Shown here: piece by piece, positions 16,885 through 28,800 of the stretch | Position numbering within the stretch: position 1 is the stretch's first letter | Layout of the letters: each line of letters begins with the position of its first letter | DNA from: Pseudonocardia alaniniphila | GTDB taxonomy: Bacteria > Actinomycetota > Actinomycetes > Mycobacteriales > Pseudonocardiaceae | Direction: 5' to 3' | DNA length: 64,000 bases | Assembly (NCBI RefSeq): GCF_022524485.1 | Contig: NZ_JAKXMK010000033.1 | Span: 1-64,000 of the forward strand | Made by a program: the position numbers and the translations under genes | The notes under the pieces: model-generated | Databases searched by the model: none | Seen by the model: the letters and a program-made list of their open reading frames with translations, nothing else | What the model was told of the DNA's origin: nothing

Positions 16885-19800
16885 TCACGCAGGGCCCCGG
16901 CGCGCCGGCAGCGGGCCGGCCTCTAGCTCGGCGACGGCGTCGAGCCCGGCGAGCACGACCTCACGCGTGGCCGACGTCTCCGTGTTGGTCGGGGCGCCGA
17001 GCAGCACCACGAGCTCCTCGACGGCCGCCCGGTACCGGGGTGCGTCGATGCCCGAGGGATCGGCCAGCTCCGCGAGCAGCCGCCGCGTGTCCTGCGTGAG
17101 GGAGTAGACGGCCTCGGGAGCGCGCCCGGGGGCGCCCCAGTCGATCTCACGGTGTACGAGGTGGCGGCGGTGCAGCACGGCGAGCCGGCCCATGACGCCG
17201 TGTTCCCGCAGCTGCTGCGTCCGGGCCAGCCACGCGGCCGGCACGGGGCGGTCGGCGGTGGCCAGCGCGAGCAGGGTGCCGCGCAACGAGTCCGCGGGGA
17301 CGTGGGGGCCCCGGCCCAGCGGACCGGCTTCCAGCTCCTGAACGGCAGCGAGGGCCTGGATCAGCTCGGGGGTCCTCGGTGAGCCGGGCAGGAGGTTGAC
17401 GTTCTGCGCGAGCAGCGGAGCGAGTCGCTCGGCAGCGGCGCGGTAGTCGGGGTCTGCGATCCGGGCGGGCTCCGCGAGGTCGGCCAGCAGCAACCGGGTC
17501 ACGGCGGGCACGGAGTAGAGCTTGCGACCCGCGGCACCACGACGGATGCGCAGCAGCCCCCAATCGGCCAGCACGTGCAGCCGGTGGCGCATCTGCGGCA
17601 CGGGGAGCATGCCGGTCGCCTCGGTCAGCTCCTCTGCGCCGATCCCATCGGGCGCGGCGGCGACCGCCTCGATCGTCGCCCACACCGAGTCGCCCGGCCT
17701 GTGCAGCCGCTGCGCCGAAAGCGGCCCGCCCGGAAGCGCGCGGATCACGTCGAGGACGTCCGCGAGCTCCCGCGTCCCACGCTGTTCCGGCCGCAGCCCC
17801 GCCGAGCGGGCCAGCAGCTCGGTCAGGTGCGCTGCCGCTACCCGGTAGCCCGGGTCGGTGATCGCCTCGGGATCGTCCAGGTCCTGCAGGAGCCGGCGGG
17901 TGTGCGCAGGCAGCCCGTACCGCCTGAGTGCCGGTCCCCGCGTCCCGCCCGACAGGACGACGACCAGGTCCCACTCGGTGAGCGTGAAGACCCGCCCCCG
18001 CACAGCCGTCTCGGCGGTGCCGGTGGCCGCCGCGACCTCCGCGACCGTCGCCCCGCCGGGCGCATCCAGGGCGTCGAGCGTGGCGCGTAGCGACTCCGGC
18101 CGGGGGCCGAGGCGCTGATCGCGCAGTGGGCTGTAGGGCAGTGCGCGGACCGCTTCCACGGCCTCGGTGACCTTCTGCCGCGACCCCGGGCCGAGTTTCG
18201 CCGCCGGGGTGTTCAGCAGCTCGGCAAGCGCCCGCAACCGAGCCTTGCTCGCCTCCGCGACGAAGGAGGACGGATCGTCCAACGCGGCCAGCAGCCGCCG
18301 CACCGGCTCGGGCAACCGGTACACCCGGCTGCCCGAGCGCGCACCCCGGCCCGCGCCCGACACCCGCTCCACCAGGTCCCACCCCAGCAGGAGCCGCAGC
18401 CGCTGCCGCATCGGCACCATGCCAAGACCCGGCGGCAGGGCGGCCAGCTCCTCTGCCGTGATGCCGGCCTCGCCCGCCGCCCCGATCGCGTCGAGCGTGC
18501 CCCGGTAGGACGTCATCGGCGCAGGGCCGCGCGAGGGCAGCGGGCTCGCGGCGAGAACGCGGATCGCGCCGACCAGCGCCACGAACTCGCTCGCCTGCGC
18601 CGTTCCGGGCTTCAACGGCGCCGGTGAGCCCAGCCGGAGGGCCAGCTCCTCCAGCGCGGCCACGTAGTCGGGTTCCCGCAGCGCCTCCCGACCGTCCACA
18701 TCAGACAGCAGGCGGCGGGTGCGCTCGGGCACCGAGTAGGCGAACCGCGTGGTCGTGTGGTGCCGCGCACCGGCAGGGAGCCGCTCCAGCAGCCCCGCCG
18801 CGTAGAGCGTCGCCAGGCGCTGGCCCAGCACGGTGCTCACGACCCCGGTGACGGCCGCCGCGATCTCGCCGACCGTCATGACGCCGGTCCGGTCCATCAC
18901 GTCGAGCATGTGCCGCACCGAGTTCTCCTGCGTCACCGGTGACGCCGGCAACGGGCTCCCGGGCAGGTTGCGTATCGCCGTGAGGACCGCGTCGGTCCGC
19001 TGCCTCCACCCGTCCCTGCCGCGGTCGATCGGCCTGTCGAGCCGCGCGGCCAGCTCGTCGAGCAGCACCAGGTACCGCGGGTAGGGCTGGAGCGAACGGC
19101 CGTCGACGTCGCGGAGCAATGCACGCGTGTGGCCCGGCAGGCTGTAGCGGTACTCGCGGGACCGGATCCCCGAGGTCGGGTCGATCCATCGATCGACCAG
19201 ACCCCATCGGTGCAGCGCGTGGAGCCTGGTGACGAGGGCCCATGGCCTCCCGGACGTGGCCGCCGCGAGCTGGGCGAGCGTGCCGCCGGCACCGGCGGCG
19301 ATCACGTCGAGCAACTGCCTCGTGCTCACCCTCGGCGCCGCCGGCAACGCACTCTCCGGCAGGTCCCGCACGGCCTGGAGCGCGTCCTCGATCCTCCGGG
19401 TCGCCACCACGCCGACCTGGAGGCTCGCGGGCCGGTCGAACCATCCGGCGAGCGCGTCGAGGGCCGCCCGGTGGGGCCGGTCGAGCACGCTGACCCGGTG
19501 GTCGAGGTCGTGCAGGAGCCGGCGCGTGTGCTCCGGCATCCGGTAGAGCGAGGTCCCGTCGGAGGCGTGCTGCATCTCCAGCAACCCCCAATCGGCGAAC
19601 CGCGCCAGGCGCAGCTTGACCGCACCGGCGTGCTGCCGCGCGAGATCGTCGCCTCCGACGAACCCGCCCGCGGCGGCGACGGCGTCCAGGGTGCCCCGCA
19701 GTGAGGTCTCGCGGGTCACCACCGGGATGCCCGCGGAATCGATCTCGCCGCGGTCGAGCAGCCGGGCGATCGAGTCGATCAGCGCGTCCATCGGGAACCG

Positions 19801-22800
19801 GTCACGGCCCGGGTTGCGCCGCAGCAGCAGGGCGGCACGGTGCAGCGCTTCCCGGTCGTGGGGATCCGCCACGGTGCCCGGGTCACGCAGGGCCGCGAGG
19901 AAGTCCCTCCCGAGCTCCGTCAGCTCGTAGGTGAACTTCGTCCGGCTGGGACTCGCCGACTCCGGGTCGGGCGCGTACCCCCACCCCGGCTCGGCCAGGA
20001 TCAGGAATCCGCCGCCCGTGATGCTCTCGTCCAACCGCTGGACCCGCCGGGTGACCGTCACCATCCGCGGCCCGATCCGGTGCACCGTCGCTCCGCGGAC
20101 GAGATCCGCGCTCGTGCCGAGAACGCGGGCGATCTCGCTGCTCCCCGACCCGGGAACCGCCCCGATCGCGAGCAGCAGATCCAGGTAGCTCACCGGTGGG
20201 GGCTCGTACAGCTCGTGCACCCGCCCATCGGTCTCCAACGGACTTTCGGGGGTCTCCCGCAACCGCGCCACCGACGTGGCCAGCTCTGCCAGCGAGGGCC
20301 TCGACAGCCCTTCGCTCATGAGGAGCTCCGCCAGATCCAGCAGTGCCTCTCGATAGGCGGGCTCGACGATCTCCGCGGGGTCGGTCAGCGCGTCCATCAG
20401 CGCGAGCACCGACGTGCGCAGCAGGTAGCTGTCCCCACCTCCCGCCCTGTGCGTGATCTGGACCAGTCCCAGGGTGGTGAGCCGGCGCGCCGTGTGACGC
20501 ACGCTGCCCACCGGCAGATCGAGCATCCGCGCGAGGCCGACCGTGTTGACGCCGGGAGAACGGCGGACGGCCAGCAGCACGGCCCCGTAGCTGGTCGGCC
20601 CGGGCTCCCACAACCCGCCACGGTCCGCGTCCGGGTGCAGCGGGCTGCCCTCGATCGTCCGCAGCCGGGTCACCACCGCGCCGAGCCGGTCCGCCGCCCC
20701 GTCCGCCGCGGAAGGCACCTGGCGCAGCAGGCCGAGCAGGGCGTCCAGCTCCCGCCGGTAGTCCTGCTCCTCGATCTCGTCCCGGTAGGCGAGATCGCCG
20801 AGCACCCTGCGGACGGGGACGGCGAGCAGGTGCCGGACCCCGTCCTGCACGTCGAGCTGGACCAGGCCCGCCGCCCGCAACACGGAGATCGCCGCGGTCA
20901 CGTCCGACGCGGCACCGCCCGGCAGCGCTGACGACAGCTCTCCCGCGCCGACCCCGGCCGGGGTGGTCCCCACCGTGTGCAGCAGGTCCAGGTAGGTGGG
21001 CGCCCCGGCGCCCGCCTGAACCCCCAGCTCCGGCAGGGCGGTGAGGAGCGTCAGCAGCCGGGCCATCTGATCAGCGGTGCTCTCCTGCCACAGCGCCGGG
21101 CGCGTGGAGAGCACCGCGGCGGTCTCGTCCAGCAGAGCGCGCACCGGCCCGTCCGCAAGGCCGTCCCGGGCGGCCACACGTTCGAGCAGCGCGATCACGC
21201 GGTCCACGGGACCGTAGGTGTCACCGCTCCGGCCTGCCCGCAGCAGCCCCGACGCCACCAGCCGGTCGAGCACCATCCGGGCCTGCTCGGCCGACCCCGG
21301 CAGCACCGTCCGCCGCAGCAGCGCCGATGCCGTGCCCGGGCCGGCCGCCACCTGTGACAGCAGGGTGCGCAGTGCCGGCAGCCGGGTGGCCTCGGCGCGA
21401 TCGAGCCGTTCCGCCGCAGCGATCTCGTCGCGCCGCACCCTCGCGATCGTCACCCGCGCGACGAGCACCGCGTGCTGCACGGCCGCCGCGGACCGGTCGG
21501 GACCGCCGTCGAGGCCGGCAGCGAGATGGGCGTCGAGATCGGCGTCGAGGTCCGGGCTCAGCAGCCGGCCACGGATCAGCCGGTCGATCTCGGCGCGGAC
21601 GTGCCGCAATGTCACGGTCCATCGCCTGCCGTGCACGTCCACCACGCGGACGGCGAGCAGCTCGGCGCGCAGCCGCTCCAGCCCCATCCCCTCCAGTTCG
21701 GACCGCAGCGGCCCCCAGTCCGCGACGATCGTCCCGCCCTCGCGCGACGCCGGCTGCTCCCCCAGCCACAGCGCGAACCTCAGGGCCAGCCACCGTTGCT
21801 CACCCGGCGAGAGCGGGCCGGTCGTGACCCCGTAGCCCACTCGCGGTCGGACCAGGGCGAGCAGGGCGGTCGCCGCCGGCAGCGGCATCGCCTGCGCCGC
21901 GTCCTCGGTGGCCCGCTCCAGGCGTGCCCGCTCCCGGTCGGCCAGCTGCTGTCGCCACGGCTCCGGCAGCAGCACCAGGCGCGCGAGCACCTCCGCGTCG
22001 ACGAAGACCGCTGCCCGCCCCGGCTCCGCGGGGTCCGGTGCCACGAACTCGACCACGGCGAACCGTTGCGGCAGAGCGGCGTTCCACCCCGGCACCGCGT
22101 ACAGCCGCGGCGCGAACTCCGCCCACGCCCCGCCCGGATCCGCCAGTCGGTACGCCCGGTGCTCCCGCCCGACCTCGCGCAGCGAGTCCCGCATCCCGTC
22201 GAGCACATGCAGGACCTGCGCGTACTCGGTGTCGTCCAGCCGGGTGGGCACGCCGGTGTTCCGGACGACGGCGACCGCGCCGCCCGGGGGCGGGCCGCGC
22301 AGCCGTCCCGCCTCGACGAGCCACCGCTGCAGCGCGACCAGCCGGTCTGCAACCGGTCCCGGGTCGTGCAGGGTGAGCAGCCGGGCGTCGGCGAGCGTCT
22401 CCGTGACGACGTCGGCCAGGCCGGCGACCGCTCCCGGCGGGAGGGCGAGCTCGCTATGCCGGACGATCAGCCGCTCGACCCGGGCGAGCCCCCACTGCGC
22501 CGCGGCCGGCGCGGGCCCACCGCGCCAGCGGGCGGGAACCTCACCCTGCTCGCGGCTGGTACCGAGCACGAGGTCGAAGGCATCGTCGATCAACTCGACG
22601 AGCTCGGCCTGCGCCGGCCCGTCCCCGAGCCGACCGGACAACGGTGCGAGCACCGCCAGGAGCTGGTCGAACAGCCGCCGGTGCTCCGACCGGCGCAGAT
22701 CCACTGCCATGGGTAACGGCGCCGGGAGCCGGCCTGCCGCGCTCACGAGCGAGTCGATGAAGCCGGACGGGAGATCGTCGGCGGTGGTGGCCTGCTCCGC

Positions 22801-25800
22801 GCGGGCGGCGAGCAGCGTCCAGAGCCGATCGGTCGCCGTGACGGCCCGTGCCTCGGCGTCGCTGATTCCGGCAGCGAACGGCTCGGGGTGACGTCGGGTG
22901 AGGAACCCGGCGAACGACGCGGCCTCGCGGGCCTGTTCGACGAGTTCGGCGATCTCGCGCGGCCGATCGCCCGTCAGCGCGCCCGCCCTGTCCAGCGCTA
23001 CCCGGGCGCGGTCGAGGCTCCGCTCCGCGGCGGCCGCCAGGGCCGGGCTGTCGCCCCACCGAACCGGCACGACATCCGCGTGCCTTCTCGTCGGAGCCGG
23101 GTCGTCGGGCGACCAGGTCGCGGCGAGGTAGGCGCGGACGGCCGGGGCGCCCACCACCAGCGCCGCCCGGGCCTGCGTGCCGTCCTGGCCGAGGACGCTG
23201 ATCGTGATGCTGTGCGCGACGCCCACGAGCCGCTCATGCACGCCCTGACCAGCGAGGACGGGGCCACCCGAGCTGCCGAGTGCGACCCACGGGCTTCCGG
23301 CGATCACCAGGTCCCACCGGTCGGCCCCGGGTGTGGCGGACCACCGCCCCGGTGCCGCGATCCCACCCGCGACGACGGGCCGCGGCTCCGCCGTCCGGTT
23401 GTCCCAGACCGCGTCGGGTCCGTCCACAGGGAACGACTGGTGCGGCAGGCCGACGAGGGTGACCGGGCTGCCCTCGACCGATGTAGTTCCCGGCACCACC
23501 GGAACGAGCGTGACCTGCGGGTGCTCGTCGGTGCTGATGCGCACCAGCGCGAGGTCGAGATCCGCGACGGAGCCGAGCAGCTCCTCGCGTGGCATGGCGG
23601 CTGCCTCGGCGTCGATGCCCGCCAGCGCGTCGGCGATGCGCCCGGGGGCGGGTGCGGGGAGCACGCTGCCGCTCCAGGCCTGACGGCCCAGCTCCACCCG
23701 CACGCGAACCGCGCCGTCCACCACGTGCCGGTTGGTGAGCACGTCCGCGGTGCCCCCGGCCACACGGACGACCACTCCGGAGCTCCGGCTCCTGCTGATG
23801 ATCTTGTCGGCATGGACCACCGTCATGCTGCTCAGTGCCGCTGGAGGGGCCCCCAGCTCGGGCGCGACGAGCGCGGTGCGGCCGTGGACGTCCACCACGG
23901 ATCGGAACGCGACGGGCCGGGCCGGCAGGTGGGCGCCGACCACCGGGGCCAGCGGGGTGAGATCGGGTAGCGGGGGAAGCTGTGCGTGCGGCAGGCGCTC
24001 GTGCTGGGGCAGGCGGCCGTTGGCCAGCTCCGCGAGCTCGTGCCGCATCAGGGCACGCAGGGCGTCCGGACCGAGCACGCCGGAGCGGAGCGCGGCCAGT
24101 GTGCGGGCGTCCGTGTAGAGCCAGCCGTCCCAGCCGGCGTAGACGACGAGGTCGGCAGGGCCGCTCGCACCGCGGACGGCTTCGCCGAACCCGTCGGCGC
24201 CGCGGATCCCGCGAGCGCCGGAGGCTGCGGCTTCCCCGGGCTCGAACCGGGCGAGACGGTCGAGGCCCGCGGGGTCCACCGCGTCCGTCCACGCCATGCC
24301 GTCGATGACCTGGACGACGATCTCGCGCTCGTCGTCCGGCAGGTCGCGGTGGGAGATCAGCGCAGGGCCGCCGCCCCGATGCCGGGGTGGCGGGCCGCGG
24401 GTGGGGGCGGAGGCGAGAAGGCCGGCGAGCCGGCGGAGAGTGGCCAGCAGTGCCCGCCCGATCGCACGAGGGCCACCGAGCACGGCCGCGACGCCGGCAC
24501 CGACCGCCGCGGCACGGGCCCAGAGCGGCAGCGCGTCGAACGTGGCTCCCGGCGCGATGACGGCGGGCAGGGCCGACGCTCCCGACCGGCCGGGCGGCCC
24601 GTGGGGGTCCCACTCGACCGTGTGGTCGGCCGTGAACAGCCGGATGTGGTCGAACGCGCCGGGGTGGGCGTCGCGCACCCGCTGGAGCACCTGGCCCAGC
24701 TGCTCCGCCGTGACGGGCGAGCGGACCCAGATCACCGCCCGCCCCAGCGGCGTCAGCTCACCTGCCGCCGCGACGGCCCGCTCGGCCAGCCCGTCGTCCG
24801 GCGGCCCGGCCACCGCGCCCACCATCGTGGGGATGCCGTCCACCCAGGTCAGCCCCGACGCGTGCACCTCCACCGCGACGCCGGTCCTGCGCAGCTGCGC
24901 CGCTACCTCGGTCGCCGACACGACACCCGGCTCGGCGACGTCCGGGGCCGCCTCGGGAGCGGCGGGCGCCGGGTGCCGGGGCAGCAGCGGGCGCAACGCC
25001 GAGAGCACCCGTCGGGGATCGACAGCGTGCAGGTCCGGCGTCCATGGATCACCGGCGCCGCGCGCGTCCTGCGGCCGCAGGCTGATCTCCCAGCGGCCCT
25101 GCCCCCACAGGCCGGCGCGCCAGCCGTGAACCTGCACCGGCAGACTCGCCTCGACGAGCGCCCGCAGCTGCCCGTCGCTCGCCAGCCGGAGCTCCCGCTG
25201 CCCGGGCGGCCCGGCCTGGTGAGCCCACGCATCCGCCAGGGCCAGCGCCTGATCGGCGAACACCGGAAGGTGGGCGCCGGGCGGCCGCGGATCGCCGGGA
25301 TACCGCGCGGCGGCGCTGCGTGCGGCTCGCTCCAGGTCCTGCACCAGGGCCTCGGGGAGGCGCCCGGCACGCACCATCTCCTGCACCCGGGACAGCCGAG
25401 CCGCGACCATCCTGTGCAGCACCCCGCCCGGCACCCCGGCCAGCAGCCACTCCCGGAGCCGTCCGACGTGCTCCAGCTGGGCCAGCACGTCCGCGGGCGT
25501 GAGCCGGCCGTAGATCTCCGGGCGCGACCCGATGCGCAGCCCCCGCTCGACCGGACGCGCGTCCCGTCCGATCGGTAGCGACTGGTCGAAGTCGAACGAC
25601 CACACCAGCCCGTCCGCGGTGCGCAGCCGGTCGTCCTCCGTGGCTCGCATCAGATCCGCGTCCTGCAGGAGCCCGGCGAGGACGAACTGGCCCGCCACCT
25701 GGTCCCGCTGCGCTCCGCTCCCCGGCGCATCCAGCTCGACAGCGGTCCCGTCGAGGAACCCGCGCATGACCAGGACGTCCCCGGCCTCCACCACCGTGCT

Positions 25801-28800
25801 GCCGGTCTCGTCGTGGAGATCCTCCGACGCCATCGCCGGCCAGGACGGCGCCGTCGGCACCCCCACCCGCCGGGACAGCTCGGCCCCTGCCACCGCACGC
25901 AGGAGCACCCCCGGGTCGTGCGCCCAGTGCATCGCTGCCATCAGGGCGCCGCCGGCGTCGCGCAGGAGCAGCACCTTCGGCCGCCCGCCCCGGACCGTCT
26001 CCCCCGTCAACCGCCGGACGAACGACGCGCCCTCCAGCCGCCGCAGCGGGATCCCGGGCACATCGGTGACGGCTTCCGTGCCCACGTTCGCGGGATCGCC
26101 GTGGCGCAGGCGAAGCAGCACGTGCTCCTCCAGCGCGACCCGCAGCTCCTCGTCGAGGCCGCGGAGGTGGCCGAACATCTCCGTGTCCGCGAGCACCCGG
26201 CTCCGCTCCCGGTCCAGGACGTACACGACCGCGATCCCGTCCGAGCCGGGCTCACGGGCCAGCTCGGCGTTCAGCCCGTCGACGAGCGCGAAGTCCAGGC
26301 CCTCGGTCACCCACAGACCCCGTGGTCCTGCCACCTCCAGCAGCGACTGCCGCGCCGGGTGCACCGCTCCCCGCTCGTCGAGCGTCCGGACGGCCTCCCG
26401 CACCGCCCTACCCGCTGCACCGTCCGTCGTGTCCACGAACCGGCCCGCCGTCGCACCGCTCGTGCCGATGCCCACGAGATGCACGGGGCCCGCCGCAACG
26501 GTGCGCCTGGCACCCAGCAGCTCCGCGACGATGGCAGCGGCGTCCGCGTCGTGGCCGGCATGTGCTTCTCCGCTCAGGTGATGGCGCACCTCGTGATCGA
26601 CCAGCCGCGCGAACCACTCCGGCCGCAACCGCCCGGCCGCGAGATGATCCGCCACCTCGGTCGCCATCGCCTCCGTCATCACCACCACGCCGGGGGCGGC
26701 CGCGGGCATCGAGGGGTCCCGCCACCCGAACGCCACGAGCCGCTCCAGCACGCCCGCCGACGACTGCGCCGACGACTGGGGCAGCGACGCCGCGTCCAGC
26801 ACCAGCACCGGGGGCGCGTCGGGCGGTCCGCGGGGCATACCCGCGACCACCCGCTCCAGCGGACGCAGGTGATCCGCGACGGTGGGCAGCAGCCGCAGCA
26901 GGTCCCGCCGCTCGCCCTCGGTCAGCCCGCCGATCGCCACCGGACCGCCGTCCGGAGCGCCGGACCGCGCCACGTTCAGCGGGACGACCACGGCGGTCTT
27001 GTCGTCGTGGCCGCCCCTGGCGGTGGCGGCGTCGGCCAGCTGCCGGGCACCGAGCCCGGGGTCACGCAGCGCCGCCGGCGCGTCGATCGCCGCGGCGAGG
27101 TCGGCCGGGGTCGCGAACAGGTCCGACACCCCGTCCGTGACCAGCACCAGCAGCGCCTCACCGGTCACCGCCACCGTCGCGGTTCGCGGTTGCGGCGCCG
27201 GGCTCTCCCCGAGCCAGTGGGTGCTGACCGACGCGGGCCGCCATGGGGCGGATCCCTCGGCGGTCTGGGCGCTGGCCATGTTGTCGTCGGTCGTCAGCAA
27301 CTCGGCGGTGCCGTCCGGGCGCACCAGGTAGGCCCGGCTGTCGCCCACGCCGACCAGCACCACCTCCGTGCCGGTGCCGGTACGGGTCGCGACCGCCGCC
27401 AAGTAGCTGGTCGAGTCGGCGTCGAGGACGTCGGGTGCCGGCGTGGTGGCGCCTGCGGCGGCGGCGTACACGGCCCGGCCGACCTGCAGCCCGGGGGCCG
27501 TCGCCTGCTGCGCGCGGGCCGCCGTGATCCCGGCCTCGACCGCCACCACCGACGCGGGAACCGCCGCGCCCCAGCCGGCCACCTCGTCGGCGACCATCGC
27601 CACCATCCGGCCCGGCGACGTCGCGCCTCGCCAGGCATCGCCGTTCACCCTTCCGGGGCTCCCGGACTCGCTCACCGCACCGAGTGCCCCCGAGCCCTGG
27701 GTGACGGCACGGCGCGACGGAGGTTCGGCAGCGAGCGCAACGACGTCGCTCGCTCCGAGACCGGTCAGTGACTCCACGACCGACTTCTCGCTCTGGCGGT
27801 TCTTCCGGATGACCGCGGCGATCTCGTCGTGCAGCGCCTCCAGCCGCGCGATGCGCGCCGCCAGCAGGTCCCGGGGGTCGAGCGGCGCACCCGCGACCGT
27901 GAACATCGCGCTGTACCAGGGCCCTGTCACGGGCACCCGGCCACCCGCCTGCAGCTCCCGCAACCGTGCCAGCTCCGCCGCCACGTCGACGTAGAGGGAC
28001 CGCTGGATCTCCAGCTCCGCGCGGTAGCGCCCGAGGATCCGCCGGCGGTGGCTGATCTGGTGGCGCTCGCCCCGGGCGGCGAACCACGCCGGAGCTCGCT
28101 CGACGTACTCGCGCACCGGCCGCGGTAGCAACCGGCCTGCGACACGCCAGACCCTGATGAGGCCCGCGCGGACCTTCCGACCCGTGCCCTTGATCATGTC
28201 GAGCTCGTGGACCCGCCCGTCCCGGCGGGTGATCACCACCTTCTGCAACGAGCCGCGGTACTCCATCCAGTTCGGCAGCACGGGGTCCGCCGGCCCTACC
28301 CCGACCCCGAACTGGGTCTGGGAGAGGAAATCGAACGGCTTCCAGGTCCACGGCGACAGGTCGTGGTTCAGCGCCCAGTACTTCAGCCGGCGCATCGGGT
28401 GGAAGCCGATCACCCGCGGCGCCTCCACCGTCTGTTCCAGCGCCCGGCCGGGAACGTCGAAATGCAGGATGAACGGCTCGATCCGGAACCAGCCGCGGAG
28501 GGCGATCAGCAGCCCCACCCGGCCCACCGGGAACGCCCCGAGCACACGGATCTTCTTGGCGGCGGCCTTCGTCAGGGGTTCGGCCTGGTCGAGCACACTG
28601 AGGGCGCCGTAGTTCCCGGTGATCATCTTGATCGACACGTCCAGGAACGCGTCCGCCAATCCCGGCAGCGGCACGGGCACGACGGCCGACGCCCAGATCC
28701 ACTGGCCCCCGGTCGTCGCGGCCCGGTTGTAGATCGAGCGTGCGACGATCTCCCGGATCCGGCTGATCCGCTCCCGCAGCGGCAACCGCCGCCCCTCGAC

